Source of the DNA: CAWDMW01 sp963803575
GTDB taxonomy: Bacteria > Pseudomonadota > Alphaproteobacteria > Rickettsiales > UBA998
Assembly (NCBI GenBank): GCA_963803575.1
Contig: CAWDMW010000002.1
Location: forward strand, 558,001-622,000
Length of the DNA stretch: 64,000 nt
Reading direction: 5' to 3'
The notes below the pieces were generated by a model, which saw only the letters and a list, made by a program, of their open reading frames with translations, searched no databases and had not been told where the DNA came from. Shown one piece after another: positions 34,245-43,658 of this stretch; within the stretch, counting starts at the first letter, position 1; every line of letters begins with the position of its first letter. The translations under genes and the position numbers were made by a program.

Positions 34245-35459
34245 CTAACCGGCTTTCTGGTAAGATGCTTGCTGAATCGCTGCAACACCGGGTAGGGTTT
34301 TGCCTTCCAGCCATTCGAGAAACGCACCGCCTGCAGTGGACACATAGGTTAGGTTATCCGTCATACCTGCATGGGACAACGCCGCCACCGTATCTCCACC
34401 ACCTGCAACACTGATAAGCCGTCCTGCCTGCGTTTCAGCACTAATGATCTGCGCTAAAGACACGGTAGCGTGATCAAACGGAGCCATTTCAAAGGCACCG
34501 GCAGGGCCATTCCACACCAAGGTATTCGCTTCTTTGATAGCATCCCCCCAGGCACGGACTGTTTCAATACCCACATCCAGCGCCATCGCATCGTCTGGAA
34601 TGGCATCACTTTCGACCATTTGGCAAGGTGCATGGGCAGCAAATGTGAGTGCAGCCACGACATCTACAGGAAGCAGAATACGGCATTGCTGTTCGTGTGC
34701 CTTCTTTAAAATAGATAGAGCCAGCGGTGCAAGATCTGCTTCACATAGGGATGCCCCGACTTCATGCCCCTGTGCATACAGAAAGGTGTTTGCCATGCCG
34801 CCGCCAATCATGATGATGTCCATACGTTCAATCAGATTCTCCAGCAGCTCCATTTTCGTGGATACCTTTGACCCACCCACTAATGCAGCAACCGGTGACG
34901 TAGGTGCGGTAAAAACTTTCTCAAGCATCGCCAATTCCTGCTGCATAGAGTCGCCAAAGTACGAGGGCAGGTGAGCAGTGACTCCGGTGATGGATGCATG
35001 TGCGCGATGTGAGCAGGAAAACGCATCATTTATATATAGGTCAGCATGTTCAGATAAAGCGCGAGCAAATGTATCATCTCCTGATTCTTCTCCTGCATGG
35101 AAACGGAGATTTTCACACAAAACTATATCCCCGGCCTGCAGTGCTTTCAATCCGGCCTCAACGGCTTCGCCTATACAATCTGGCGCAAAACTTATGGTTA
35201 CGTTAGGCAATGCGTCCTGCAATGGCTGTTGTAGCGGCTTCAACGACATGCTTTCTACGGCTTCGCCTTTAGGCCGTCCAAAGTGCGATATGAGAAGGAT
35301 TTTTGCACCACGCTGTGAAAGGTGCTGTATGGTAGGCAGCACACGTTTCAGTCGCGTATCGTCTGTAATGTGTCCATCTTTCATAGGCACATTTAAATCT
35401 ACACGCAGCAGAATAACACGGTTAGTTAGTTCAGCAGATTCAGGCAGGGCATAATCCAT
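34245..35459 (-). CDS. pgk: Phosphoglycerate kinase
   Basis: 404 residues, complete. PGK interconverts 1,3-bisphosphoglycerate and 3-phosphoglycerate with ATP. Seen: VILLRVDLNVPMKDGHITDDTRL, ISHFGRPKG, LENLRFHAGEE, GGSKVSTKMELLENLI, and the C-terminal SVAGGGDTVAAL and STAGGAFLEWLEGKTLPGV motifs. gap and fba are not adjacent. Stop lies 14 bases before the trhO start, so a pgk-trhO-kdsB operon is likely. Confidence 0.97.
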   Translation of the reverse strand: MDYALPESAELTNRVILLRVDLNVPMKDGHITDDTRLKRVLPTIQHLSQRGAKILLISHFGRPKGEAVESMSLKPLQQPLQDALPNVTISFAPDCIGEAVEAGLKALQAGDIVLCENLRFHAGEESGDDTFARALSEHADLYINDAFSCSHRAHASITGVTAHLPSYFGDSMQQELAMLEKVFTAPTSPVAALVGGSKVSTKMELLENLIERMDIIMIGGGMANTFLYAQGHEVGASLCEADLAPLALSILKKAHEQQCRILLPVDVVAALTFAAHAPCQMVESDAIPDDAMALDVGIETVRAWGDAIKEANTLVWNGPAGAFEMAPFDHATVSLAQIISAETQAGRLISVAGGGDTVAALSHAGMTDNLTYVSTAGGAFLEWLEGKTLPGVAAIQQASYQKAG

Positions 35460-35676
35460 CGTAGATATCCTTGATCGTTAGATAATATTTCATCTATAGC
35501 ATAAGGACTCTGCCTAAAAAATCGACATAAAAATAACGCATGTGCTGAATATGCATCACGTATAAAAAAATGTTGCAGTGCAGAATAAGCTTGAGGCAAT
35601 TACCTTTACTTAACTAATAGTGTGGTTTAATGATCTGATTGCGACATGATAACTCATGATAAGAGAGAGACCATTT

Positions 35677-35976
35677 ATGGCTGATAAGTCACAAAGTTTA
35701 CAGGATTTATTCCTGAATGCCTGCCGAAAAGATAAGCAGCAGGTAACCGTTTATTTGAGCAACGGTGTAAAATTGCAAGGAATTGTTGGTGGGTTCGATA
35801 ATTTTTGTGTCATTTTGAGACGCACTGGTCAAACACAGCTTGTCTATAAACATAGTATTGCGACCGTTGTGCCGATGGGTGGCATTAGTATGTATTCGGA
35901 TGAGACATCCTCTGTAGGAGAGCAGCCGGACGTAGGCATCGAATCAGTGGATGACGGAACATTCCAGATTGCTTAG
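35677..35976 (+). CDS. hfq: RNA chaperone Hfq
   Basis: 99 residues from ATG 35677 with an AAGAGAGAGA ribosome-binding site. Sm1 motif (SLQDLFLNACRKDKQQVTVYLSNGVKLQGIVGGFDNF) and Sm2 motif (YKHSIATVVP) are intact: Q8-region, the distal-face residues and the YKH motif. The acidic C-terminal tail is short. Binds small RNAs and mRNAs. Hfq-hflX is a common alphaproteobacterial pair; only 18 bases separate them. Confidence 0.96.
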   Translation: MADKSQSLQDLFLNACRKDKQQVTVYLSNGVKLQGIVGGFDNFCVILRRTGQTQLVYKHSIATVVPMGGISMYSDETSSVGEQPDVGIESVDDGTFQIA

Positions 35977-35994
35977 ACACGCGTATTTCAGCCT

Positions 35995-37281
35995 ATGACA
36001 CGGGCAATTGTTGTTTGTCCTGATATTAAACTTGCTAGTGACCGCCGTACCGCAACTGCGCGCCTGAGCGAGGCTGTCAACTTATGTGGCGCTATTTCTC
36101 TAGACATTATGCAGGGGCTTATTTTCTCTGTTCAGCAGGTGCGTCCTGCCACCGTTATTGGTGTGGGGCAAATGGAGCAGGTGGCAGAGCAGGTACAGGC
36201 GGATGATGTAAGCGTTGTTATGTTCGACTGTGCGTTGACGCCTATGCAGCAGCGTAATCTGGAACGTGCATTAAAAGCCAAAGTCATTGATCGCAGTGCG
36301 TTGATTTTAGAGATATTTGGTGAGCGCGCGCAAACGCGGGAAGGGGCGTTACAGGTGGAGCTGGCGGCGCTGGACTACCAAAAGAGTCGATTAGTGCGTT
36401 CATGGACGCATCTTGAGCGGCAACGGGGCGGATACGGGTTTCTCGGAGGGCCGGGAGAATCGCAACTTGAGACGGATCGCCGCCTGATTCGTGACCGCAT
36501 GGCCTTAATCAAGAAACAGTTAGAGAAAGTCGTGCGAACACGTGGGCTGCATAGGCAAGTGCGTGACGAAGTGCCTTATCCGACAGTAGCGTTAGTAGGA
36601 TACACGAACGCAGGAAAATCGACATTATTTAATAAACTGACCCAAGCAGATGTGCTGGCAGAAGATGCTTTATTCGCCACGCTTGATCCAACAACGCGGC
36701 GTGTGGCGCTGCCTTCCGGATTGGAAGTATTGTTGTCTGATACGGTAGGCTTTATTTCCAACTTGCCTACCCAATTAATTGCTGCGTTTCGCGCGACACT
36801 GGAAGAAGTGCGTCAGGCGGATTTGCTGTTGCATGTACGTGATATTACGCACCCTGACACGCAAGCGCAGCGAGATGACGTGTTGGCAGTCATGGAAACC
36901 CTATTTGATGACCCTGATGATATGCCACCCATGATTGAGGTGTGGAATAAATGGGATATGGCTGAGCCTATGCTGCGTGAGCAACACGCCCATTATCAGG
37001 AAAACCCGGTCGCTGTGTCCGCTGTGAGCGGGCTGGGGATGGATGTGTTGCGTGGTTCAGTGGATGACACCTTACAAGCATTATTGTTTCAGGTAGTGAC
37101 ATATCGCGTGCCACTGCAAGACGGGAAGGCCTATGCATGGTTACACCAGCATGGGGTGATCGAGCAGGCATCTCAGGATGAAACACACTGGCGTATCACC
37201 GTACGTCTTAGCCCGGTTGATATGGCCAGATGCGAGCATCAGTTTTCATTGGTTGCCGAGACTGCTACTACGCCAGCGTAG
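35995..37281 (+). CDS. hflX: Ribosome-associated GTPase HflX
   Basis: 428 residues. HflX splits stalled or stressed 70S ribosomes. N-terminal domain ends with the diagnostic RGGYGFLGGPGESQLETDRR; the GTPase domain has the P-loop GYTNAGKST (202-210), SDTVGFI, and NKWD. The C-terminal domain is shorter than in E. coli, as usual in alphaproteobacteria. Confidence 0.95.
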   Translation: MTRAIVVCPDIKLASDRRTATARLSEAVNLCGAISLDIMQGLIFSVQQVRPATVIGVGQMEQVAEQVQADDVSVVMFDCALTPMQQRNLERALKAKVIDRSALILEIFGERAQTREGALQVELAALDYQKSRLVRSWTHLERQRGGYGFLGGPGESQLETDRRLIRDRMALIKKQLEKVVRTRGLHRQVRDEVPYPTVALVGYTNAGKSTLFNKLTQADVLAEDALFATLDPTTRRVALPSGLEVLLSDTVGFISNLPTQLIAAFRATLEEVRQADLLLHVRDITHPDTQAQRDDVLAVMETLFDDPDDMPPMIEVWNKWDMAEPMLREQHAHYQENPVAVSAVSGLGMDVLRGSVDDTLQALLFQVVTYRVPLQDGKAYAWLHQHGVIEQASQDETHWRITVRLSPVDMARCEHQFSLVAETATTPA

Positions 37282-37374
37282 AAAACATATTCACTTATAG
37301 TTATGTGAAAGCCAGTGTCTGAAGGCGAGCCTTGCGCTGCGCTTTAACACAAACATTATCAGCTACATACATAC

Positions 37375-37403
37375 AAAAAGGGGGCGATCCGAAGACCGCC
37401 CCC
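37375..37403 (-). terminator. Intrinsic terminator of the RTX gene, UUCG tetraloop
   Basis: On the minus strand a 10-base stem (GGGGGCGGTC with GATCGCCCCC, one G-T pair) closes a TTCG loop and is followed by five T residues (37379-37375). It lies 27 bases after the RTX stop. The very stable UUCG loop and GC stem suit a highly transcribed gene; a hairpin also forms on the + strand, so it may terminate hflX too. Confidence 0.88.
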
Positions 37404-37430
37404 AAAAGGCATTCTAACGTAGGTTAGAAT

Positions 37431-39734
37431 TTATAGGAAACTAGTGTCCGTTAAAGTATCGACATCGCCGACACCATCAATGATAGCGATCAGTTCTAAA
37501 TCAGCTGCTGCGGTATCATTTGCCGTACCATCAGCAACGTAATGGAATGCAAAGGTTTTAGAACCATTATCAAGTAACAGAAGCAGAGAGTCACTGGTTG
37601 CAATGTTAGCACTTGAGAAGTCAGAACCATCTTCAATGGCTGTAACTGCACGAGCAACCGCGTTTGAGGCGTCAGTATCAGCTGCTAACTGGTCAGCAGC
37701 AGTGTTAAACTTAAACACGACATCGTTAGCAGTAGCAGTAGCGCCATCGGCAACAGCAGCAATGTTGGCCGCTGAACCAGACAGGTCGCTGCTTGCGGTA
37801 AATGTGCCGTTTAGCAGATTTGCCGTAAAGTCGAACGTATCAGCGCCAACCATGAAGTCTGTGATGGTGTCTACACTAGCAGCACCTGCAGCAAAGGCAT
37901 TACCATCAGTCAGTACAAATGTATCGGAACCTTCACCACCAGTGAGTGCGTCAACGCCAGTGCCACCATTAAGGCGGTCATTACCAGCATCACCTTTAAT
38001 GATATCATTATCTGCATCACCATTTAGCTGATCGTTACCATCACCACCGTTGATAGTGTCAACACCACCACCGGTAGAGATAACGTCGTTACCTTCACCG
38101 CCAGAAACAGAATCTTTCTCAGTTCCTACGCTGATTGTATCGTTACCCATACCACCATCGATAGTTGAGAAGTATTCATCGCCTACTGTGATAGAGTCAT
38201 CACCTGCGGCACCAAAGATTTCAATGGTTTCGTCTGAATCAGCTGAGGCAACATCAATTTTGTCAGCACCGTCAGCACTGTCTGTAGCAGATGATCCACC
38301 CCAGATAGTTGCTGATCCGCCATTATCTACATCGTAAGTAATGGTATCTTTACCAGTACCACCAATTACCGTGCTTTGGCCCGCATTCGCTGCTGCGTCA
38401 CCGTCAATGCTATCATCACCGGCACCTGCATCAATGTAAGCACCAGTTGTTAGTGCAGCATCAGTGATAATGCTGTCATCACCTTCACCACCCATGATGC
38501 TTACTTTACCAGCACCAACAGTGATTTTGTCTTTACCGGCACCACCATCAATGGTGTCATCACCAGCATCACCATCGATGATGTCATCACCTTCGTTACC
38601 GAAAATGCTGTCAGCTCTGTCACCTGTAGTGATGTTGTCATTACCCAGACCACCAAATACTGTTGCAAGCACTTTGTCATCAGTTGCAGTGATAATATCG
38701 TTACCAGCGTTACCGTAAATGGTTGCTTTTGCAGTTGCATCAGCAGCAGCAGTAACATTGATCGTATCAGCACCATCAACAGAGTCAACCGTTCCGTTAC
38801 CACCGAAGATAGTCACTTCATCATTACCAGCAGCGAGTGCAGCGGTAATGTTATCGTCACCTGCGTTACCGCGAATGTCAAACTTACCATCAAGTGTAGC
38901 ACTTGTTATAACATCGTTACCCAATCCACCATAGACGCTTGCGTCTTTGTCTGAATTTAGGGTGATAGAATCATTACCAGCGTTACCGTAAACCTGACCA
39001 CCGCCAGTACCTGTGAGAATCGTATCGTTACCATCCGTTGAATCAACTTCACCGTTTCCACCAAAGATAGTGAATTCACCATCGTGTAGCGCTACAGTTG
39101 CAAGATCAATAGAGTCGTTACCTGCACTACCGTAGGCAGTAATCTTACCGTCATTGGTTGACTGACCTTCGATGGTATCGTTACCCAATCCACCAAACAC
39201 AGTTAAGCCAGTGCTGCTATCTGTACTGAAGTCAATAGAATCGTTACCGGCGTTACCATAGACAGTTCCACCGCCTTCACCAATAATGATAGTGTCAGCA
39301 CCGTCAGTCGTATCAACGATACCTGTCCCGCCGAACACAACGACCTTATCGCTATCATTACCAACAGTGATTGCATCTGAGCCACTTAGTCCGAACAATA
39401 GGTGGTCACCTTTTGCGCCAGATACGTCGATAGCATCGCCAGAATCTGAATCTGTAGAAGCATCATCACCGAAGATTGCACGACCATCTACGCCTGAGAA
39501 TAACAGGTTAGCCGTGGTAGCCTGACCTGAAGTCGTTGTAGCAGTACCAAGCTGTGCTAGTGTTGTGCCGGTCAGAGTCACTGACTGGCTATCTGCATTT
39601 GTAACGACAACGGAACCGTTGTTTTCTACAAATGTGAGTGTTGTTGGCTCAACGCCAGAAAATGCTAATACGTCTGCTGTTGGGTCAAACGCAATAGAGT
39701 TCCCTAATTGAGCGGAAAAATCAAAAACTGCCAT
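37431..39734 (-). CDS. RTX (calcium-binding repeat) protein, possible S-layer or surface protein
   Basis: 767 residues, no Cys, very Asp/Gly/Ala/Thr-rich. About 95 N-terminal residues precede many nonapeptide-like RTX units (GGLGNDTIEG, YGNAGNDSI, GGEGNDVI, GDAGDDTIDGG) across roughly residues 95-590, interleaved with variable strands and four to five longer repeats (FGGNGTVDSVDGADTI type). A final region has TITDFMVGADTFDF, common before a type I secretion signal, and the end LTDTSFL. Calcium would fold the repeats outside the cell. The strong promoter, strong terminator and regular codon use suggest an abundant product, such as an S-layer. No type I transporter genes adjoin. Confidence 0.82.
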   Translation of the reverse strand: MAVFDFSAQLGNSIAFDPTADVLAFSGVEPTTLTFVENNGSVVVTNADSQSVTLTGTTLAQLGTATTTSGQATTANLLFSGVDGRAIFGDDASTDSDSGDAIDVSGAKGDHLLFGLSGSDAITVGNDSDKVVVFGGTGIVDTTDGADTIIIGEGGGTVYGNAGNDSIDFSTDSSTGLTVFGGLGNDTIEGQSTNDGKITAYGSAGNDSIDLATVALHDGEFTIFGGNGEVDSTDGNDTILTGTGGGQVYGNAGNDSITLNSDKDASVYGGLGNDVITSATLDGKFDIRGNAGDDNITAALAAGNDEVTIFGGNGTVDSVDGADTINVTAAADATAKATIYGNAGNDIITATDDKVLATVFGGLGNDNITTGDRADSIFGNEGDDIIDGDAGDDTIDGGAGKDKITVGAGKVSIMGGEGDDSIITDAALTTGAYIDAGAGDDSIDGDAAANAGQSTVIGGTGKDTITYDVDNGGSATIWGGSSATDSADGADKIDVASADSDETIEIFGAAGDDSITVGDEYFSTIDGGMGNDTISVGTEKDSVSGGEGNDVISTGGGVDTINGGDGNDQLNGDADNDIIKGDAGNDRLNGGTGVDALTGGEGSDTFVLTDGNAFAAGAASVDTITDFMVGADTFDFTANLLNGTFTASSDLSGSAANIAAVADGATATANDVVFKFNTAADQLAADTDASNAVARAVTAIEDGSDFSSANIATSDSLLLLLDNGSKTFAFHYVADGTANDTAAADLELIAIIDGVGDVDTLTDTSFL

Positions 39735-39819
39735 AGTTTCGAATACCTTTTATTTTTAAGAGTTACATTAGCGGCCTGAACAAGGGGTTTCCTTACTCAA
39801 ACTCACTACCTGACTAGCA

Positions 39820-39848
39820 TATAAAGGGTTTTCTGCCATGCTTGTCAA
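39820..39848 (-). promoter_or_regulatory. Strong sigma-70-like promoter of the RTX gene
   Basis: Minus strand: perfect -35 TTGACA (39848-39843), 17-base spacer, -10 TTTATA (39825-39820). The predicted start is near 39813, leaving an approximately 80-base leader before ATG 39734. Just upstream lies an 18-base palindrome-like site (CCATTC..GAATGG around 39850-39867) that could be an operator. Confidence 0.6.
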
Positions 39849-39928
39849 CCATTCTTATAGGAATGGCGGTATTTTCTTAAGCCGGCATAGGGGATGTGGC
39901 TTTGTCGCCACGCAGTATTAAAAGAGCG

Positions 39929-40666
39929 TTAGCGAAGGGGCTGGCAATATAGGGAATGCAGGGCAATAGCTGTGGCATTAGATACATTCAGGCTTTCCAT
40001 TTGGCTGTGCATAGACAGCCGTGCCAGTGCATCACATTTCTTCGCCGTTAAAGCGCGAAGCCCTTTGCCCTCTGCACCTAAGACAATGGCGGATTGCTTA
40101 GGCCAATCGCTTTCTTCCCATGAAGTGTCTGTATTGCCATCCAGTCCAATCACCCAGTAATGATGCTCTTTCATCAGGTCAATCAGGTTAGCAATGTTAG
40201 GCACTGGCACATATGGCACAATATCCAGCGCGCCTGAGGCAGACCGAGCCACCGTACCGGACTCTCTCGCACCGTGACGCTCATGGGTGAACACTGCGCC
40301 CACGTCAAATGCGGCAGCACTTCGCAGAATAGCGCCAACATTATGTGGGTCGGTAAGGTGATCCAGTATCAGTACGGGTTTGCCTGTCAGGTATGCTTCT
40401 GGTTCTTGCGTAGCCAAGGGTGATACTTCCAGCGCAATCCCCTGATGGATAGCGTCTTGTGGCAGTAGCTTGGCCAATTGTTTAGCGTCCATGGTTTGCT
40501 TTGCCATACCAGACGGTAAAGCGCCCATTTCCTGCTGCGCGGCGGATGTGATATAGGCCTGATGAATGGTACGGTCAGGATTGTTTAATGCGGCAATACA
40601 GGCATGGCGACCGTATATGTAATGAGTAGAAGAGGATTTTCTGCTTTTCTGAGCCATCTTTTTCAT
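39929..40666 (-). CDS. rlmB: 23S rRNA (guanosine-2'-O)-methyltransferase, RlmB/SpoU type
   Basis: 245 residues from ATG 40666, preceded by AAGGA. N-terminal substrate domain (YIYGRHACIAAL) and SPOUT domain with PVLILDHLTDPHNVGAILRSAAAF, IVLGAEGKGLR and the knot-closing SLNVSNATAIALHSL. Targets the ribosomal P-site/A-site region or tRNA; RlmB (Gm2251) is most likely. The neighbouring tRNA-Tyr (divergent) is a conserved alphaproteobacterial arrangement. Confidence 0.9.
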   Translation of the reverse strand: MKKMAQKSRKSSSTHYIYGRHACIAALNNPDRTIHQAYITSAAQQEMGALPSGMAKQTMDAKQLAKLLPQDAIHQGIALEVSPLATQEPEAYLTGKPVLILDHLTDPHNVGAILRSAAAFDVGAVFTHERHGARESGTVARSASGALDIVPYVPVPNIANLIDLMKEHHYWVIGLDGNTDTSWEESDWPKQSAIVLGAEGKGLRALTAKKCDALARLSMHSQMESLNVSNATAIALHSLYCQPLR

Positions 40667-40762
40667 GCTTTCCTTGCATCTGGTGCTTGACGTGGTTAAC
40701 ACGATGCAGTAATTAAGTGCATCTGTCTTACGCGCCTTTGTGTGCGTATGCAAGCATTGCAT

Positions 40763-40847
40763 GGAGGGGTGGCTGAGCGGTCAAAAGCAGCGGACTGTAA
40801 ATCCGCCGGAGTATCCTACGCAGGTTCGAATCCTGCCCCCTCCACCA
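40763..40847 (+). tRNA. tRNA-Tyr, anticodon GUA
   Basis: Class II tRNA of 85 bases with encoded CCA. Acceptor GGAGGGG/CCCCTCC, D arm with GGCTGAGCGGTCAAAAGCAG, anticodon stem-loop GCGGACTGTAAATCCGC, a long variable arm (CGGAGTATCCTACG) and T arm GCAGGTTCGAATCCTGC. The 3' half is the insertion site of an integrative element: the element's recombinase frame reads through the last 32 bases of the tRNA on the other strand. Confidence 0.95.
40816..40847. other. Putative left attachment site inside tRNA-Tyr
   Basis: The last 32 bases of tRNA-Tyr (T arm, acceptor and CCA) are also the final codons and stop of the recombinase gene on the other strand (EGAGFEPA, TAG at 40818-40816). The crossover core should lie within or next to this segment, but its exact bases cannot be set without the right junction. 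Confidence 0.5.
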
Positions 40848-42351
40848 TTTCCGACTTAGGGTCACTCATATGCGCTAGAAGCGAGAGTGGCAGTGCGGTT
40901 GGAGCGGTTCGAAAACCCTCATTTCGGTCATAATCCAATTTATCAGTAAACACGAGTTTTAGCACCATTCTTTGATGTTCTAACCTGCCCGATGCCCAGA
41001 GTTTCTGCGGGTTTGACAGAAATGAAAACGCGGTTCGAAATGTATCATCGAAACTTTGCAACGGGCGACCGCATTTAGCGATATTCTCGTCTAATGTGAT
41101 CTTTTCCTCTTCCAGTTTTCGCAATTTATTCTCGTATGCCGAGATAATCGTCAGGTTGTCAGCTTCCACAATACGCTCCAGCAGCTGGTCGCTTTTGCGC
41201 TCAATCTGCAAAACTTGCTTGCGGATGTCATGTGCCTCCAGCTTAACCTGCTCACGTTTCTCGTTCCACATATCGGTGAACATAGTGGCAGCAGTAATGA
41301 ACACAGGCACTGATGGCTTCAAATCATTCAACAAGGCTTCAAATTCACTTTCCAGCGTCTCGCCCCGTATGGACTTGTTCTGTGACGTACAGCCCTTTGT
41401 TTTACACAAATAGTAGGGATAGGTAGCACTACGCCCCTTTGTCCAGCATGAGGTCATGGGTTGCCCACAGCAGCCACAATTGACAAATCCGCGTAATGGG
41501 AAATCTTTATTGATGTTCTTGCGTGCTGGCGCTTTTGCATGCATTTGCAAACGATCCTGAATGCGCTGATACGTCTCAAAGCTAATCAATGGGTCATGCT
41601 TGCCTTTGAGCAAATGAATGCCCCAGTCCGCTTTGCTTAAATACCCGCTATAAAGCTGGTTTTTCAGCATATCCTTCACACGGCTAAAATGCACCTTGCC
41701 CTTTTTATCTTTCGGAAAGGATGCCGCACGTTCAAAGAAGCGTTTGACTTCGCTCATGCTTTCAAACTTTCCCGTGGCGAACCCTTCTAATGCTTCGGCA
41801 ATTAATGAAGCGGTTGGTTCATCACGTACCAGTATTTAGCCGTGGCCTGAGCGTTTCTCGTACTTATAGCCGGGTGGCGGGTAGAAACAATAATAACCCT
41901 GCTGCATCCGCGCTCTCATGCGGTTTGTGACCTGCTCTGCATTCTTCTCTCGCTGGTGTGCTGCAACGCTTGCCAGCATATGTTCGACAAGCCGTGAATC
42001 ACTATCATCGCCAAACTCGATAGAGGGTGATTCCAACTTCCCGCCTGCATCACTAAGCGAGGTGCGTAGATGGATATGCGTTTCGATGTCACGTGCCAGG
42101 CGGGAGATATCGTCAATGATGACAACAAGGTTGTCCTTTCTGTGCTGGCGTAGGTATGAGAGCATGGCCTTCATATTGGGGCGATCCAACAGCTTGCCTG
42201 ATAGTCCTTCATCGCGGAATACATCCACGACATCATAGCCTTTATGCTTGGCATATTCGCGGCAGCGTGTTTCCTGACTTGCCAGTCCATTTCCTTCGGT
42301 CACCTGTTTCTGGCTGCTGACGCGGCAATAGAGGATCGCTTTTTGTGTCAT
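40816..42351 (-). pseudogene. Serine site-specific recombinase of the element, interrupted by in-frame TAA
   Basis: 512 codons in one frame. N-terminal catalytic domain (171 codons) has the active Ser12 in YCRVSS and DDISRLARD; then PPPGYKYEKRSGHG is followed by TAA (41838-41836) and, in the same frame, ILVRDEPTASLIAEALEG. A Lys codon changed from AAA to TAA would explain this. The rest holds the recombinase domain (SEVKRFFE.., DMLKNQLYSGYLSKADWGI), a zinc ribbon (CGCCGQPM...CKTKGC) and a coiled coil. As written the gene makes only a catalytic fragment, or two pieces if translation restarts at ATG 41757. Confidence 0.85.
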
Positions 42352-42363
42352 GATGAATGCTCC

Positions 42364-42621
42364 TTATAGGTTGGCGTGTCCTTTGATATGCTGAAATACG
42401 GCGTTAGCAACGGGACAAAGTGAGGATACCATAGCTGTGCTTGGTTCCATAGAAATTTGATGATTTTCCAGCAACGCTTGTGACGTCGCATCCCGCGCAA
42501 ACGCTGCTGATATCGCATTGTCATTCAGGCGATAGAGAAAATCCATCATCTCGTCTTCATCGGCGGTAGAGAGATTCAGCTCTTTCAGCAATGGTCGGTA
42601 TTTTTCCTTGTCAAATGGCAT
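42364..42621 (-). CDS. Small hypothetical protein upstream of the recombinase
   Basis: 85 residues from ATG 42621, chosen because a strong ribosome-binding site (GGAGGGATTGCT before ATG) precedes it. Acidic N-terminal helix region (KYRPLLKELNLSTADEDEMMDFLYRLND) and an Ala-rich middle; no family recognised. Its stop is 12 bases before the recombinase start, so the two form an operon, and it may assist or regulate excision. Confidence 0.6.
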   Translation of the reverse strand: MPFDKEKYRPLLKELNLSTADEDEMMDFLYRLNDNAISAAFARDATSQALLENHQISMEPSTAMVSSLCPVANAVFQHIKGHANL

Positions 42622-42830
42622 AGCAATCCCTCCTGCCAAAACGCCCTCGAGCATTTGCAGTCTTTCATTTGGTTCATAATGTGTGAGAGGTAAAATATAG
42701 CACTAATCAACGCCCCGTATGGGCGGATCAGACAGCACGTTCCAGACGCAGTTATGGCGTGTGTGAATATAATCCTAACATACTATTTCGTCGTATTGCA
42801 AATTGCACACTGTCGTATGGTGCACGCTTT

Positions 42831-42860
42831 TTGACTCACAGGCGGTTTTTAAGTTATACT
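42831..42860 (+). promoter_or_regulatory. Sigma-70-like promoter of the 42,896 gene
   Basis: TTGACT (42831-42836) and TATACT (42855-42860) with an 18-base spacer, in a gap between divergent genes. Predicted start near 42867. The gap also has small inverted repeats (TTGCAAATTGCA near 42797, GGGGCG-type GCCCC...GGGC near 42713) that could bind a regulator. Confidence 0.5.
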
Positions 42861-42895
42861 CATAGCTGTAACTAGGCTTATAGAAAGACCGACCA

Positions 42896-43657
42896 TTGAC
42901 CAAAACAGATAATCAGATGGATATGCTCGCGCCGACCGATGCTGACATCAGGCGTGATAACGATAAAGTCAATCTGGCTTATGAACGTATGGACGAAAAA
43001 ACAGGTCATATTCAGGATCGGTTTATTCCAGAGTCATCGACACCTGCTGCATTACAAAAGAAGCGTAATAAAGAAGAGCGTCAGCAATTTATTCTGAGCC
43101 AGCTGTCTCTTGAAGCTGAAGCGGCGCGTTTGGCATTATATAGCGACACTATCACACTTGCCAACCGCGCAAGTATCCTTGCCGCTAACGGCATTGAAAA
43201 ATATCAGCAGCTATTAACCCAACAGAAAACGCAGTATCAATCTGCTCTAAATCAGCGGGCGCGTCAGCTGGATGGTCGTTATATATTCAGGGATGAAAAC
43301 GATAAGGCGGTGCATGCTGATGGCAGTGCGGTTGATCCAGCAATTGCGGCTGGTATTGAGTGGAACGAGAACGACATGACCTTTTCCGAACATCAGCAAT
43401 TGCAAGATAAAATGCTTGAAACGCGCGAAACTATTGATGCCTATCATTTATACGAGATCCGCGTCGGAGAAATCCAAAGTGATTTGGAAACACGCAAAGA
43501 TGAGCTTACTGCAGAAGAGATGCAAGCTTATCAAGATGAGTTAATAGAGGGTGCACCTCCACTCATTCAGAAAGAACTTGCCCCATCTGACACCACAGCT
43601 ATCATGCAGCTAGACACCAGTGCCAATAATCAGGCTGTAATGAAACCAACATTTTAG
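42896..43657 (+). CDS. Hypothetical coiled-coil protein of the element
   Basis: 253 residues from TTG 42896 (ATG 42917 possible). Charged, mostly helical protein: Gln/Glu/Ala-rich heptads from about residue 50 to 125 (KKRNKEERQQFILSQLSLEAEAARLALY, QQKTQYQSALNQRARQL) and 155-220, no membrane segment, no Cys. I recognise no family. It stands alone on the + strand, and its stop meets the end of the convergent secreted-protein gene. Confidence 0.6.
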   Translation: MTKTDNQMDMLAPTDADIRRDNDKVNLAYERMDEKTGHIQDRFIPESSTPAALQKKRNKEERQQFILSQLSLEAEAARLALYSDTITLANRASILAANGIEKYQQLLTQQKTQYQSALNQRARQLDGRYIFRDENDKAVHADGSAVDPAIAAGIEWNENDMTFSEHQQLQDKMLETRETIDAYHLYEIRVGEIQSDLETRKDELTAEEMQAYQDELIEGAPPLIQKELAPSDTTAIMQLDTSANNQAVMKPTF

Positions 43658-43658
43658 A

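Noticed and set aside
34978..35454. Long + strand frame over pgk
   Set aside because: It is the antisense of well-conserved pgk codons and shows no protein pattern.
37603..39525. Several open frames on the + strand across the RTX gene
   Set aside because: They are Ser/Pro/Ala-rich mirror frames of an Asp/Gly repeat gene with no start signals. The minus frame has clear RTX motifs, a promoter and a terminator.
37600..39600. CRISPR-like spacing of repeats
   Set aside because: The repeated units are coding RTX motifs with diverged DNA; no fixed-length direct repeats with unique spacers and no cas genes occur in the window.
40816..42351. Alternative genetic code or stop-codon reassignment
   Set aside because: TAA ends many other genes in the window in the normal way, so a single in-frame TAA is better read as a mutation or error.
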